From: Paenibacillus hexagrammi
GTDB lineage: Bacteria > Bacillota > Bacilli > Paenibacillales > NBRC-103111
Assembly: GCF_021513275.1 (NCBI RefSeq)
Contig: NZ_CP090978.1
Span: 248,001 to 312,000, forward strand
DNA length: 64,000 nt
Direction of reading: 5' to 3'
Within the stretch, counting starts at the first letter, position 1, and the number at the start of each line of letters is the position of its first letter. The position numbers were made by a program, and so were the translations under genes. Below the pieces are notes generated by a model, which worked only from the letters and a program-made list of their open reading frames with translations, had not been told where the DNA came from and did no database searches. Of this stretch, positions 9,581-19,047 are shown one piece after another.

Positions 9581-10411
9581 GTGGCTGATCGTAAGATTAC
9601 AATATTCATCTATGCGTCCAACATTATCGTGTCGGTGCTCTTCATTATCCCTTTGCTGTGGATGATTGTATCGTCGCTGAAACCGGAGAATCAGATTTTT
9701 ACCGACTTGGACTCGATCAAGTCTTTACTTCCTACGACTATAACGCTTGATAATTATATAAAAGCTTTCCACCGCATTCCCATGATGAAATACTTGTTCA
9801 ACAGCTTGTTCTATGTCTCGATCATCGGGATCAGCGGACTTGGCGTGAACTCCTTGTGCGGATACGCCTTGGCGAAGTTGAGTTTCAAAGGAAAAAGCGT
9901 CATACTCACGGCGATTATTGCACTCATGATCGTGCCGTTTGAAAGCATCGTGATGCCGCTGTACTTCGTCGTCAACAGCCTAAGCTGGGTGAACACCTGG
10001 CTAGCGTTGATCGTCCCTTTTATCGCGAACTGCTTCAGCATCTTTATGTTCCGCCAGTTCTTTATGGACATCCCGAATGAGCTGCTGGAGTCTGCCGCTA
10101 TCGACGGCTCATCTCCCATGAAAACTTTTATTAAAATCGTCGTTCCATTGTCAGGGCCTGTGTTTACAACGGTATTTATTCTGGATTTTATCTCCCATTG
10201 GGGAGATTTCATGTGGCCGATCCTTGTGACGACCGGCGAATCGCTGCGAAACATTCAGCTCGGGATCCAAACCTTCTTTACGCTGCCGCCGATCTTTTAC
10301 GGTCAAATCATGGCAACACTTACGTTTACAACGCTGCCTATCGTTCTGATTTTCCTGCTCCTGCAGAAATACTATGTGCAGGGCATCACTAGCACGGGCA
10401 TTAAAGGATAA
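9581..10411 (+). CDS. Sugar ABC transporter permease (MalG/UgpE type)
   Basis: This is the second permease of the CUT1 transporter, 276 residues with six predicted helices. The GTG start at 9581 is preceded by AAGAAGGTGATG. The EAA loop reads LLESAAIDGSSPMKTFIKIV and the C-terminus ends QKYYVQGITSTGIKG, a typical MalG-type ending. It pairs with the upstream permease to form the translocation pore. The GH32 gene follows after about 60 bases, which supports one operon for uptake and hydrolysis. Confidence 0.92.
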   Translation: MADRKITIFIYASNIIVSVLFIIPLLWMIVSSLKPENQIFTDLDSIKSLLPTTITLDNYIKAFHRIPMMKYLFNSLFYVSIIGISGLGVNSLCGYALAKLSFKGKSVILTAIIALMIVPFESIVMPLYFVVNSLSWVNTWLALIVPFIANCFSIFMFRQFFMDIPNELLESAAIDGSSPMKTFIKIVVPLSGPVFTTVFILDFISHWGDFMWPILVTTGESLRNIQLGIQTFFTLPPIFYGQIMATLTFTTLPIVLIFLLLQKYYVQGITSTGIKG

Positions 10412-10470
10412 GCACGGTTCAGATACCGGGCGGGGCAGTGGCATAATCTAGAAAGATTTGAGGGAAGCTT

Positions 10471-11931
10471 ATGACAACAGATGTATATAGACCGAAGTTT
10501 CATTTTACACCGCTGAGCAATTGGATGAACGATCCAAACGGACTTGTTTATTTTGAGGGAGAGTACCACCTGTTCTATCAGTATCATCCTTACGGCATGA
10601 CATGGGGACCTATGCATTGGGGGCATGCTGTCAGCAAGGACCTTGTATCTTGGGAGCACCTGCCGATCGCATTGGAGCCGGATGAGCATGGTCAAATATT
10701 TTCCGGCAGCGCGGTGGTCGATTGGCACGATACGACAGGCTTCTTCGGGGGAAAAGCGGGTTTGGTTGCGATCTTCACCCATCATGATCAAGATCCGGGC
10801 AGTGAGCGCGTTCGGGAACGTCAAAGTCTGGCGTACAGTGAGGACTCGGGCAGAACTTGGACCAAGTACAGCGGTAATCCGGTGTTGGCCGATTCACGCT
10901 TTCCGGATTTTCGCGATCCGAAGGTGTTCTGGCACGGACCGACAAGCCAATGGATCCTGATTCTCGCCTCGGGGCAGACGGTGAGTATCTATCATTCTAC
11001 CAATTTGAAGGATTGGAGCTTCGCCAGTCAGTTCGGCGAGGGAGAGGGCGCTCATATCGGCGTCTGGGAATGTCCCGATCTATTCGAGCTGCCGGTGGAT
11101 GGCGACCCGTCCAGAACGAAGTGGGTGATGCTTGTAAGCATCGGCAATTCTCCGGAGTATGTCGAAGGCTCCAGGACGCAGTACTTCGTCGGTCAATTCG
11201 ACGGTACAACCTTCAAGAACGATGATGAGCCGGAGGCGGTGCGATGGTTAGATGCGGGACGGGATAACTATGCGGGAGTCAGCTGGTCGGACATTCCGGG
11301 GCAGGACGGACGCCGCATCTACATCGGTTGGATGAGCAACTGGAAGTATGCCAATCTGACACCAACAGAAGGCTGGCGCAGTGCTATGACCCTGCCACGA
11401 ACGCTTGAGCTAGCTAGTCGTGGAGATCAGACAATACTCATTCAAAAACCGATCGCCGAGCTGCAGCGGTTGAAAGAAGATGGCTATGTGTTTGAGAATG
11501 TGGAAGTAGAGCCGGGAACCCAGCTGCTATCCACGTTTGCGCTCTCCAGTTTCCAACTGGAGGTGGAATTTGAACTGCAAACGGCCTCAGAATTCGGGTT
11601 CAAGCTCCACATGTCGGAATCCTCCGAAACCGTAGTGGGCTATGTACCCGCCAAGCAGGAGGTCTTTGTGGACCGGTCACGGTCGGGAAATACCGGCTTT
11701 CATGCCGATTTCCCCGGCAGACATGCGGTGCAGGTCTTGCCGCAGCATGGTAGAATCAAGCTGAACGTATGGGTGGATGCTTGCTCCGTGGAAGTGTTCG
11801 CCGGCGAGGGCGAGGCCGTTATTACCGACCTGCTATTTCCACAGGAAGGTCAGAGCGGCATAGAAGTGTACGCGGTTCAGGGAACGGCGAAGCTCGTCTC
11901 GCTTAGGCTATCTCAGGTAGCAAGCAAATAG
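10471..11931 (+). CDS. GH32 beta-fructofuranosidase, cytoplasmic
   Basis: This enzyme hydrolyses terminal beta-fructosides such as sucrose or fructo-oligosaccharides. All three GH32 signatures are present: WMNDPNG with nucleophile Asp21, FRDPKVFW with transition-state Asp149, and WECPDLFEL with acid/base Glu200. The five-bladed propeller covers about residues 8-340 and the C-terminal beta-sandwich follows, ending SIEVF-like (CSVEVFAGEGEAVITD). There is no signal peptide, so it acts on sugar brought in by the adjacent ABC transporter. Because uptake is by ABC transport and not a phosphotransferase system, the substrate is probably unphosphorylated. Length (486 residues) is normal for sucrase/levanase-type members. 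Whether sucrose or longer fructans are preferred cannot be read from sequence. Confidence 0.93.
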   Translation: MTTDVYRPKFHFTPLSNWMNDPNGLVYFEGEYHLFYQYHPYGMTWGPMHWGHAVSKDLVSWEHLPIALEPDEHGQIFSGSAVVDWHDTTGFFGGKAGLVAIFTHHDQDPGSERVRERQSLAYSEDSGRTWTKYSGNPVLADSRFPDFRDPKVFWHGPTSQWILILASGQTVSIYHSTNLKDWSFASQFGEGEGAHIGVWECPDLFELPVDGDPSRTKWVMLVSIGNSPEYVEGSRTQYFVGQFDGTTFKNDDEPEAVRWLDAGRDNYAGVSWSDIPGQDGRRIYIGWMSNWKYANLTPTEGWRSAMTLPRTLELASRGDQTILIQKPIAELQRLKEDGYVFENVEVEPGTQLLSTFALSSFQLEVEFELQTASEFGFKLHMSESSETVVGYVPAKQEVFVDRSRSGNTGFHADFPGRHAVQVLPQHGRIKLNVWVDACSVEVFAGEGEAVITDLLFPQEGQSGIEVYAVQGTAKLVSLRLSQVASK

Positions 11932-11953
11932 GCATAGAGGGCAGGTGGCTTGC

Positions 11954-13575
11954 ATGCAGAACATACTGGTGGTAGATGATGAGGCCATTCAACGCAGAGT
12001 GCTGGCCAAGATGATCAGGGAAGCCAGACCGAACTGTCATGTGCTGGAAGCCAAGAACGGGCAAGATGCACTAGAAGTCATACGCACGAAACCGATCGAT
12101 ATCGTGTTTACAGATATTAAGATGCCGGTACTGGATGGACTGGAGATGATCGAACGAATGAACGCCTCCGCCCATCCGGTGAAGGTCATCATTCTAAGCG
12201 GTTACCGGTATTTTGAATATGCGCAGAAGGCCATTCAGCTGGGTGCATTCGATTACTTGGTCAAACCGATTAAAGAAGAAAGCATCAGCGATATTCTGGA
12301 CAAAGCAGAAGGCAGCATTACAAGAGAGAAGACAAACCAGCTTGAACAAGAACAAATGAAACAGCAGCTGGATCAGACGTTGTCGGTGTATTGGGATCAG
12401 CTTTTGAACGACTGGGTAACAGCAGGGGTGCCTGAAGCTAAGGGCGCAGAAATTCGCAGACATTTCTCGCTTGAGGCTCAAGGCTTGGTGGCAGCAGCCA
12501 AAATAGAAGGCGACGGGATCCCGGCAGCGTCATGGGAAAGTGAGAGCTGCATGAAAAGCGCGCTGCTTGATCGAATGGAGACTGCCGCAGCTAGCATGGG
12601 TTCGTCTGTCTCTTTTTCTCCCGAGAGGATAAGAGGCTGCTGCTTACCGTCTTGACCGTCTCCTCGTCGTCCGCATTCCGGATGGCGGAATTAGAAAGCG
12701 TACTGGCGCAGTTTGCCTCCCAGTGCTCGCAGCAATTCGGCATCTCCATCACCATAGGAATCGGCCGGATGTGCAGCTACGTATTCGAAGAAGCAAAGCA
12801 ATCATGCGCTGAGGCGCTGACGGCGGCTTCTTTTCGTTATTTTTTGCATGACCGGGCAGTTTTTCCTTATACGGAGATCAGCAGGCTTACTCGCTCTATC
12901 CATTATGATTACGGGAAAGAGGAGGAGCTGTTCAAAGAATCGATTCGCAAAGGAAAGATCGAGCAGCTGATGAATCAGGTGGATGAGTGGTTCGCCGGCA
13001 TGCTTAAGGGCGGGCTGCCTCAACCGGAGCAATGGATCAAGATTGCCCAGCGCATGATAACTGGCGTTGCCGTAGTGATCAGGGATTTTGTCTCTGAGCA
13101 GGACTACAAGGACATTGTGATGGGAGCGGAAAGACAGCTTTCCGTAAGCGGCAATTACGAATTGTGCAAAAACAGCTTTCAGAGCCTGCTGCTTGAGTGG
13201 ATGGACCTGATACAGAAAAGCCGCTCCAGGAAGCATGAATCTGTCGTTGAAGCTTGCCTGCAATATGTGGAGGCGCACTACATGGAGGATTTATCTCTGG
13301 ATACCGTGGCGGCCAACTTGTTCTTTAGCCCGAACTATTTGACACTCATGTTCAAACAGCACCTGGGGACGACGTTTAGTAAATATTTGTCGGACTTCCG
13401 GATGAAGAAAGCGCTGGAATTACTCCAAAACAGTGATTTGAAAGTGTACGAGATCGCTCCGCGTACCGGCTTTAAGGATGATAAATATTTTTACAGAGTG
13501 TTTAAAAACAGGTTCGGCATGACGCCCGATGAATACCGCAGAAACAATCATCTGCAGCATATGTCAAACGATTGA
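11954..13575 (+). CDS. YesN-type response regulator with AraC DNA-binding domain, frameshifted
   Basis: This is the partner of the YesM-type kinase at 5119 and the likely activator of the fructan operon. The receiver domain has LVVDDE, phospho-Asp in DIVFTDIKMP, LSGY and YLVKPI. A middle region of the YesN type follows, and a C-terminal AraC double helix-turn-helix (YMEDLSLDTVAANLFFSPNY, then GFKDDKYFYRVFKNRFGMTP) ends the protein. The first frame stops at 12655 (RIRGCCLPS). The second frame reads through the same DNA as EDKRLLLTVLTVSSSSAFRM and continues to 13575, so one base is missing or extra near 12620-12630. The restored length of about 540 residues is normal. A GTG at 11945 is an alternative start. 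Confidence 0.85.
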
Positions 13576-13749
13576 CATATTTTGCGGCAGTTTCTTATAA
13601 TGGACGTATGCCTATGAGCTGACGGCCTTTCGGCGCGCCGGCTGTACGACTGCGACTGGACTGTTTTTTGCCCGATTGTGTCATGCGGTATGACGATAGA
13701 TAAGGAACTTTCTGCAATGATTGTTGCAAGAGAACGAGGAGGAACGTTC

Positions 13750-14712
13750 ATGAGAACCATGTATGCGATAGGTGAAGCGCTGATCGACTTTATTCCTGCC
13801 GAAACTGGCGTAGCGCTTAAAGAGGTAAGTAGCTTCAGTAAAGCAGCGGGAGGTGCTCCGGCCAATGTAGCCTGCACGGTAGCTAAGCTGGGAGGGCGAA
13901 GCTTATTTATCGGGAAGCTAGGGGAGGACGCCTTCGGCGATTTTCTGGTAGATACGCTGAACCAGGTGGGGGTGGACACGCGGTATGTATCGCGGACGTC
14001 CCAGGCGAATACAGCACTGGCATTTGTCAGTCTGCAGGCTGACGGCAGCCGCGACTTTTCTTTCTACCGCAAGCCGAGTGCGGACATGCTGCTGGATGAG
14101 AGCGACATTGATGCTTGCAGCTTTGATAGCGATAGCGTGCTGCATTACTGTTCCGTGGATCTAATCGAAGCTCCGGTCAAATATGCGCACATTCGCGCGA
14201 TTGATGCGGTAAAGAGTAAGGGCGGCTTCATCAGCTTCGACCCTAACGTGAGACTTCCGCTGTGGAACAGCGCCGAAGAGTGCCGACGGACGATCCTAGA
14301 GTTCATCCCGCGCAGCCATCTGGTCAAGATCAGCGATGAAGAATTGACGTTTATCACAGGCATCGAGAATGAAGCTGAAGCGATCGCTTCGTTATTTGTT
14401 GGCGACGTAACCAGCGTGCTGTTCACACGCGGCTCGAAGGGAGCGACGTGGTTCACAGCAGGCGGAAGTGTATCCGTATCGGGACATGCCGTGAAGGCGG
14501 TGGATACCACCGGAGCCGGGGATTCGTTCATCGGGGCGCTGCTGTACCAACTGACCACGGCAGCCGGCGATATTCGCAGTCTTACGGAAGCAGAGATGGA
14601 GCGCATGCTGGCCTTTGCTAATGCGGCGGCAGCATTGACGACCACGCGTCATGGGGCGATTCCTTCTTTGCCGGCTTTAGATGAAGTGAACCGGTTTATG
14701 AACGGTGAGTAG
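13750..14712 (+). CDS. PfkB-family fructokinase
   Basis: This 320-residue sugar kinase phosphorylates a free sugar with ATP, most likely fructose released by the GH32 enzyme, to give a glycolytic intermediate. PfkB signatures are GGAPANVACTVAKLGG near the N-terminus and DTTGAGDSFIGALLYQL near residue 255, with the catalytic Asp in GAGD. I place the start at the ATG at 13750, preceded by GAGGAGG, and not at an upstream in-frame ATG at 13678 that would add 24 residues unlike the family. A terminator follows at 14725-14758. Fructose specificity is inferred from context. Confidence 0.88.
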   Translation: MRTMYAIGEALIDFIPAETGVALKEVSSFSKAAGGAPANVACTVAKLGGRSLFIGKLGEDAFGDFLVDTLNQVGVDTRYVSRTSQANTALAFVSLQADGSRDFSFYRKPSADMLLDESDIDACSFDSDSVLHYCSVDLIEAPVKYAHIRAIDAVKSKGGFISFDPNVRLPLWNSAEECRRTILEFIPRSHLVKISDEELTFITGIENEAEAIASLFVGDVTSVLFTRGSKGATWFTAGGSVSVSGHAVKAVDTTGAGDSFIGALLYQLTTAAGDIRSLTEAEMERMLAFANAAAALTTTRHGAIPSLPALDEVNRFMNGE

Positions 14713-14724
14713 AAGGTTTGGAGA

Positions 14725-14758
14725 GTACTCGTCCTCTTGCAGGGCGAGTATTTTTTTT
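14725..14758 (+). terminator. Rho-independent terminator of the fructan locus
   Basis: TACTCGTCCT (from 14726) pairs with AGGGCGAGTA (14741-14750) with one G-U pair, followed by eight T. Confidence 0.85.
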
Positions 14759-14876
14759 GATCAATGTCCCGTCACAGGCATCCTCGTTGCATTTATCAGA
14801 CGAATCCGCGTAGTCTAAATGGTAATTTTATGGTAAATTTTAGAGTGAGGAGGATGGGAAGGAGGGGTTATTCACT

Positions 14877-15299
14877 ATGAAAGATAACTATCAGGTCACT
14901 GGACCCAGCAGATTGCACTGGATCCTCTTGATCAATGCATGTAATATAGGATTCTCTTCTTTAGAAAGCATCATAGATAACTCGTATTGGCAACTAGCTG
15001 TCGTCGTTGGAATACTCTGTTCGCTCACTGGAATGATTGTGATGATCGTGATGAGTTTTAAAAAAGCTAAGCTTCATGTTCTTGGAGAATCCATTATTGT
15101 CGGAGATAGGGTATTTGTTCCTGCGGAGCTCCGAGAGATTATCGTTTCATCCATGCATCGAACGGTATGGTTTAAGAGGAAGAGTGGCTGGAGCCGTCCT
15201 GGCTATCATGTGGGAAAAGAGGAGCCGTTTGATGAGGCTGCTGTTGCGATCCGGTCCTGGGCGTATCGGAATCAGGTTACCGTTCGGACTATATCCTAG
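14877..15299 (+). CDS. Small membrane protein, unknown function
   Basis: This 140-residue protein is preceded by a strong GGAAGGAGGGG. It has two predicted membrane helices (about residues 14-32 and 40-61) followed by a soluble C-terminal part of about 75 residues beginning KLHVLGESIIVGDRVFVPAE. That part looks like a small beta-strand-rich, PH-like domain (EIIVSSMHRTVWFKRKSGW), but I cannot assign a family. It lies alone between the fructan terminator and a minus-strand cluster. Confidence 0.6.
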   Translation: MKDNYQVTGPSRLHWILLINACNIGFSSLESIIDNSYWQLAVVVGILCSLTGMIVMIVMSFKKAKLHVLGESIIVGDRVFVPAELREIIVSSMHRTVWFKRKSGWSRPGYHVGKEEPFDEAAVAIRSWAYRNQVTVRTIS

Positions 15300-15373
15300 T
15301 GCTTCAAAAAGCGCGAGGGAGGCTGTTGGTGCTATCCTTTTTAATCAATGTGCATTTCTATTGCAGGACCGCT

Positions 15374-15700
15374 TCAATTTCTTGGAGCCCACAGCATGAT
15401 GGAGACACCGACTAAGCAAACGGCTGCTCCGATCCAATCGTACATATCGGGCGACTTCTTATCGACCAGCCATCCCCACAGAACAGCAAGGATAATAAAC
15501 ACACCTCCGTAGGCCGCGTACACCCGGCCAAACGATGGGAATTGCTGCAAAGTAGGCAGGATGCCGTAGAGAATGAGGATGAGACTGCCTGTTATGCCGT
15601 ACCAGAGCGGCTTCGACTCCTTTAGCCAAAGCCAGACCATATAGCCGCCCCCGATTTCAGCAAGGCCGGCAAGGATAAATAATAGAACAGCAAGAAGCAT
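15374..15700 (-). CDS. YnfA/UPF0060 family small membrane protein
   Basis: This 108-residue, four-helix inner-membrane protein belongs to the UPF0060 (YnfA) family, related to small multidrug resistance transporters. Family features are the start MLLAVLLFILAGLAEIGGGY, WLWLKE, the central GRVYAAYGGVFI motif and the ending DWIGAAVCLVGVSIMLWAPR. I chose the ATG at 15700, matching the family start, and not the longer frame reaching 15808, which overlaps the GNAT gene. GAAGGGAAG lies upstream. Its substrate is not established. Confidence 0.9.
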   Translation of the reverse strand: MLLAVLLFILAGLAEIGGGYMVWLWLKESKPLWYGITGSLILILYGILPTLQQFPSFGRVYAAYGGVFIILAVLWGWLVDKKSPDMYDWIGAAVCLVGVSIMLWAPRN

Positions 15701-15740
15701 GATTGGACGCTTCCCTTCATGAAGAGAATGACTACTCATG

Positions 15741-16250
15741 CTAATTGTACAATATTTTCTCCATACACATGTACGGGGTTTCACGAAAAGGAAACCGAAC
15801 CTCGCCAACCTGCCGGTAGCCGGCTCTTACATACATGGCCAGCGCGCCGGGGTTACCTGTGTATACATCCAGACGAATGCTGGAGTATCCTTGCTGCATG
15901 GCTAGCTCCTCGGCGAAAGCAAGAAGGCGCTTGCCAAGCCCCTTGCCTTGATGATCGGGGTGCACCGCAAGTCGATGCACGCAGGCAGGCTTGCCTGGGG
16001 TGTTGCTCCAGGGCAGCGGAGCATACTGGGGGCTTTGATTGGCATCCAGGGCTACAGCCGCGGTCACTTGCGAGCCAACCTTCATTCCGTATAGCGTATG
16101 ATTCTTCAGGTCGCTGCCGATGACAATTCCATTGGGATAGAACCAATCCCACTGGCGGTTTCCCTGCTTTCGCAAGTCCTTGGTAACGGCGCGGTACAAG
16201 CTCATGATAGCTTTCTTGTCTACCTGCTGCAAAGGTTGAATCTCGCTCAT
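15741..16250 (-). CDS. GNAT-family N-acetyltransferase
   Basis: This 169-residue acetyltransferase has the acetyl-CoA-binding signature VHRLAVHPDHQGKGLGKRLL near residues 90-110, then the beta-strand YSSIRLDVYTGNPGALAMYV and the C-terminal GYRQVGEVRFPF. The acceptor substrate is unknown. It ends 40 bases before the YnfA-like start and begins 12 bases after the VC0807-like gene, all on the minus strand, so the three may share the TetR-controlled promoter at 16913-16968. Confidence 0.9.
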   Translation of the reverse strand: MSEIQPLQQVDKKAIMSLYRAVTKDLRKQGNRQWDWFYPNGIVIGSDLKNHTLYGMKVGSQVTAAVALDANQSPQYAPLPWSNTPGKPACVHRLAVHPDHQGKGLGKRLLAFAEELAMQQGYSSIRLDVYTGNPGALAMYVRAGYRQVGEVRFPFRETPYMCMEKILYN

Positions 16251-16262
16251 CAGCTGCTCCTC

Positions 16263-16874
16263 CTATGCGGCGTTGCGCTTAATTTCGATCAAACGTTTCG
16301 AAGAATGCTTACGGTACACAACCGTCCAGGCTACAGCTGCTCCGATAAAGCCGTACATGACCACATTGGATATAGCCAGGAATTGGGCAGTGCTTAATTC
16401 AAACACCAACACAGTTCGAACAATTGCCTCCAGACTCAGCATGATTCCCCATACGAAACTCATTAAACGCATAATTTTGCGGAAGTAGGCATATTTCCAG
16501 TTCTGTTCGAAGTCAACGCCTCCGACAAAACGGCTTGCCAGGTAAAACATGATCGGGCGAGGAAAGAGAAGTGAGCCTAAGAAGATAAGGCCTACAGCAC
16601 CGGTAATAAAGGATTCACGAATCAATAGAAGCTTCTCGCTGCCGCCCATCGCTACAAGCACGATCGAGAATACGAAGGTAAAGAGCATTAGGGAGCCAAA
16701 GGCATCCAGCTTGCGATGCTTTAATAGTTGAATCAGATTCTCGGCTAGAGGAATAAGAGTTGCGATGGAGAGAGCTGCCAGGCCGCTCATGTGCTTAGAA
16801 AGCAGTACGTACAGCCCCCAAGGAATAATCCCGTTCAGAAGAAGCGTTAAAATAACGTAATTGCGTTTTGACAT
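16263..16874 (-). CDS. VC0807-like integral membrane protein
   Basis: This 203-residue protein has about six hydrophobic helices. It opens MSKRNYVILTLLLNGIIPWG and carries the family segment LIPLAENLIQLLKHRKLDAF, a helix with FVFSIVLVAMGGSEKLLLIRE, and FPRPIMFYLASRFVGG. This pattern is that of the VC0807 family, whose function is not known but whose genes often lie under TetR-type control. The promoter just upstream carries two inverted repeats (16913-16968). No TetR gene is in the window, so the regulator must be encoded elsewhere. Confidence 0.75.
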   Translation of the reverse strand: MSKRNYVILTLLLNGIIPWGLYVLLSKHMSGLAALSIATLIPLAENLIQLLKHRKLDAFGSLMLFTFVFSIVLVAMGGSEKLLLIRESFITGAVGLIFLGSLLFPRPIMFYLASRFVGGVDFEQNWKYAYFRKIMRLMSFVWGIMLSLEAIVRTVLVFELSTAQFLAISNVVMYGFIGAAVAWTVVYRKHSSKRLIEIKRNAA

Positions 16875-16912
16875 GTATAATCAATCCTTTCAAAATGGTA
16901 GTTTCTTTTACA

Positions 16913-16968
16913 TACCGACGGTCGGTTTCTATACTTGTATCTTATAATACCGACCGTCGGTATGTCAA
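16913..16968 (-). promoter_or_regulatory. Promoter with two TetR-type palindromic operators
   Basis: On the minus strand TTGACA (16963-16968) is followed after 16 bases by TATAAG (16941-16946). The spacer is filled by the perfect palindrome TACCGACGGTCGGTA (16948-16962 read on minus), and a second copy, ACCGACCGTCGGT (about 16914-16926), lies just downstream of the -10. This spacing is the classic arrangement for repression by a TetR-type dimer. It drives the VC0807-like gene and probably the GNAT and YnfA genes. Confidence 0.75.
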
Positions 16969-17109
16969 CTGTTTTTAGGGAAAAAATTACCTTTCTCTAT
17001 TATAAAGAAAGCTTACTGAATTGGCTGTAAAGAATTTGTTGGACTGACGCTTTTCTCCATGCCATGGCGCTTACCTATTTCGGGCAGGAAACGCACCCAT
17101 TTTTATTTT

Positions 17110-17765
17110 TCACCCTAAATAATGAGTCAAACCAATCATGCTGATCAAACCCAGTATAAAGGAAAAAGTCGCCGGCACTTCATTGCCGTCCCCATGACTC
17201 TCAGGAATGAGTTCTTTATAGACAACAAACAGCATGGCACCCGCGGCAAATGCTAACCCATATGGAACAAGTCCGGTAAACGTTCCGGTGAATCTAAGAC
17301 CTATGAAGGCAGAAAGCAATTCAACAACCCCTGTAAGGCCAGTGTACAGGAATGCCCGGAATTTGCTTACCTGATTGGTGGTGAGATAAAGAGCAATTAA
17401 GAGACCCTCCGGCACATTCTGCAGTCCAATAGCAAGAGAAACAAGCGGGCCCAAATCATGTTGGCTCATCGCATAGCTGACGCCAACGGAAAGCCCTTCC
17501 GGTAGATTATGAATAGACATGGCTGCTAAAAAAGCAGGGCTCTGGAACGGTCCATAGAGGCATCCGAATGATTTAGATCTACATGCGGCACCAGTTTCTC
17601 CATCAGCGTAAGAACTGTTGTACCCAGGAGGATTCCGATGAATAAAACGGATAAATTAGAAAGCTTTAGCGCTGAAGGGATGAGCCCATAAGTTGAGGCG
17701 GTGACCATAATCCCTCCATCAATCATTGACATACAAGAAGAATATGGAACAAGTCTGCCTGCCAT
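17110..17765 (-). pseudogene. ZIP-family metal transporter, truncated and frameshifted
   Basis: The two halves make a ZIP (ZupT-like) divalent-metal transporter. The upstream part (17765-17526) gives GGIMVTASTYGLIPSAL and LGTTVLTLMEKLVPH. The downstream part (17520-17110) gives the metal-binding helix SIHNLPEGLSVGVSYAMSQ and QNVPEGLLIALYL, then FAAGAMLFVVYKELIPES. One base change near 17520-17530 joins ALLF to AAMSIHNLPEG. The N-terminal helix present in normal family members is not visible, because the gene begins only about 80 bases from the perR start. The combination of missing helix and frameshift suggests a damaged gene, although the shift alone could be a sequence error. Confidence 0.7.
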
Positions 17766-17808
17766 GACAAATTGATTCCGCCTGTATTGAAATCTTCTAC
17801 AGTTATAT

Positions 17809-17823
17809 TTATACTTAATCTAA
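17809..17823 (+). promoter_or_regulatory. Candidate PerR box before perR
   Basis: TTATACTTAATCTAA matches the PerR consensus TTATAATNATTATAA at 11 of 14 informative positions. It lies 26 bases before the perR start and would allow autorepression. Confidence 0.45.
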
Positions 17824-17848
17824 ATATAATGAAAAGAGATGAACCTAC

Positions 17849-18241
17849 ATGGAGAAAATAAATTTAACCTCTCAGCGCAAGGCGATCCTGGACATTGTCC
17901 AGCATAGCGAAGATCATCCCACAGCTGCGGATATTATTGAACGTTTGCGGGATAAAGGGCAGCATCTGGCTTATGGTACCGTGTACAATTCGCTGCGTTA
18001 TCTGTCAGATACCGGGCTGATTCGCGAGCTGAAGCTTGGAGAAGCCTCCAGCCGATACGACGCGAGAACGGATGACCATCATCATATCATATGCAAGCGA
18101 TGTGGACGGGTAGATGAGGTTCTAACTGAAACGCCGATCCAGTGGGTGAAGCAAGTCGAGCAGGAGACTTCTTATCTCATCGAAGATTCGCAAGTCGTGT
18201 TTGAAGGAGTGTGTGCGGCATGCCAAGCAGCGAGCAAGTAG
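17849..18241 (+). CDS. perR: PerR-type Fur-family peroxide regulator
   Basis: This 130-residue metalloregulator has a winged helix (LTSQRKAILDIVQHSEDHPT, GTVYNSLRYLSDTGLI) and a metal-binding dimer domain. The sensing His cluster DDHHHIICKRCG and C-terminal CAAC provide the structural zinc cysteines; both CxxC pairs are present. PerR senses hydrogen peroxide by oxidation of metal-binding His and derepresses katA and related genes. Placement beside katA and PerR-like boxes upstream of both genes favours PerR over Fur or Zur. The next gene starts within its last 22 bases. Confidence 0.85.
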   Translation: MEKINLTSQRKAILDIVQHSEDHPTAADIIERLRDKGQHLAYGTVYNSLRYLSDTGLIRELKLGEASSRYDARTDDHHHIICKRCGRVDEVLTETPIQWVKQVEQETSYLIEDSQVVFEGVCAACQAASK

Positions 18242-19047
18242 TCGAAAGTACTGACGTACAGTTGTCTTATGGATCTGATGGCAGCAGAGCGGCAGACATA
18301 GGATCAGACTTAGGGGCAGACATAGAGGGAGCTTACTGCACGGAATCAAGCAGGATTGCCATCGTAAGTCCTTTTCCGAACAAGCACAGTGAGCTGGTAA
18401 AAGAATTAACGCAGCAGTGCTACGATGTCATGCTGTTTCATCGGGCCGATTCGCTTGCGATCATTGGCCTGCCAATGGATGCGGTCATCATCGATGTGAA
18501 AGCGCTGGACGTATCGGACGATAGACACAAGCTGCAAGAGTGGGCCGACAGAGCCGGAAAAACCACACCGCTGCTGTGGATCGCATCTCGTGAAGGCACA
18601 TCCCGTGAAGGGCTGCACAGCGAAGCGATCCATCAGCTTGGAGGTGCGGTTGCTGCTTCCCATCAGGTGCAGGATACAGTGAAGCTGATCAAGAGCCTGC
18701 TTCAGCAGCAGTCTCCGCAGCCCCCTCATGATATCCAGGACGAAGCGGGCAGCTACACCTTTAAGGATTTGAAGCTGGATGCGAGAAGAATGACGCTGAC
18801 CGTAGCTCATAGGCCGGTTGTTCTAACCAAGACGGAGTATCTGCTGCTGCTCTTCCTCCTCGAATCGGATGGTGCGGTGCTCCAGCGTGAAGAGCTGCTG
18901 AACCGTGTGTGGGGCTCCCACTATTTTGGCGGCAGCAATGTTGTGGATGTTCATATGAAAAGCTTGCGCAAAAAACTTGGGGACTCGGCTTCGCATCCTG
19001 AGTACATCGTCACAGTCCGCGGCGTCGGATACCGTTTGGCTACCTAG
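18220..19047 (+). CDS. OmpR-type winged-helix regulator with degenerate receiver-like domain
   Basis: The C-terminal domain (about residues 180-275) is an OmpR/PhoB-type DNA-binding winged helix: LTKTEYLLLLFLLES, REELLNRVWG, VVDVHMKSLRKKLGD and VRGVGYRLA. The N-terminal part has a receiver-like pattern (IAIVSPFPN, then VIIDVKALD) with one Asp, but the acidic pocket is not typical, so phosphorylation is doubtful. I chose the ATG at 18220 with AAGGAG at about 18204-18209; the GTG at 18211 is too close to that site. It overlaps perR by 22 bases, which indicates co-transcription, and no histidine kinase is adjacent. Confidence 0.8.
   Translation: MPSSEQVVESTDVQLSYGSDGSRAADIGSDLGADIEGAYCTESSRIAIVSPFPNKHSELVKELTQQCYDVMLFHRADSLAIIGLPMDAVIIDVKALDVSDDRHKLQEWADRAGKTTPLLWIASREGTSREGLHSEAIHQLGGAVAASHQVQDTVKLIKSLLQQQSPQPPHDIQDEAGSYTFKDLKLDARRMTLTVAHRPVVLTKTEYLLLLFLLESDGAVLQREELLNRVWGSHYFGGSNVVDVHMKSLRKKLGDSASHPEYIVTVRGVGYRLAT

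Noticed and set aside
12652..13575. Separate AraC gene starting at TTG 12652
   Set aside because: There is no ribosome-binding site, and homology of YesN-type regulators runs unbroken across the junction, so a frameshifted single gene is the better reading.
14145..14652. Minus-strand open frames over the fructokinase gene
   Set aside because: They are antisense to a complete PfkB gene and have no ribosome-binding site.
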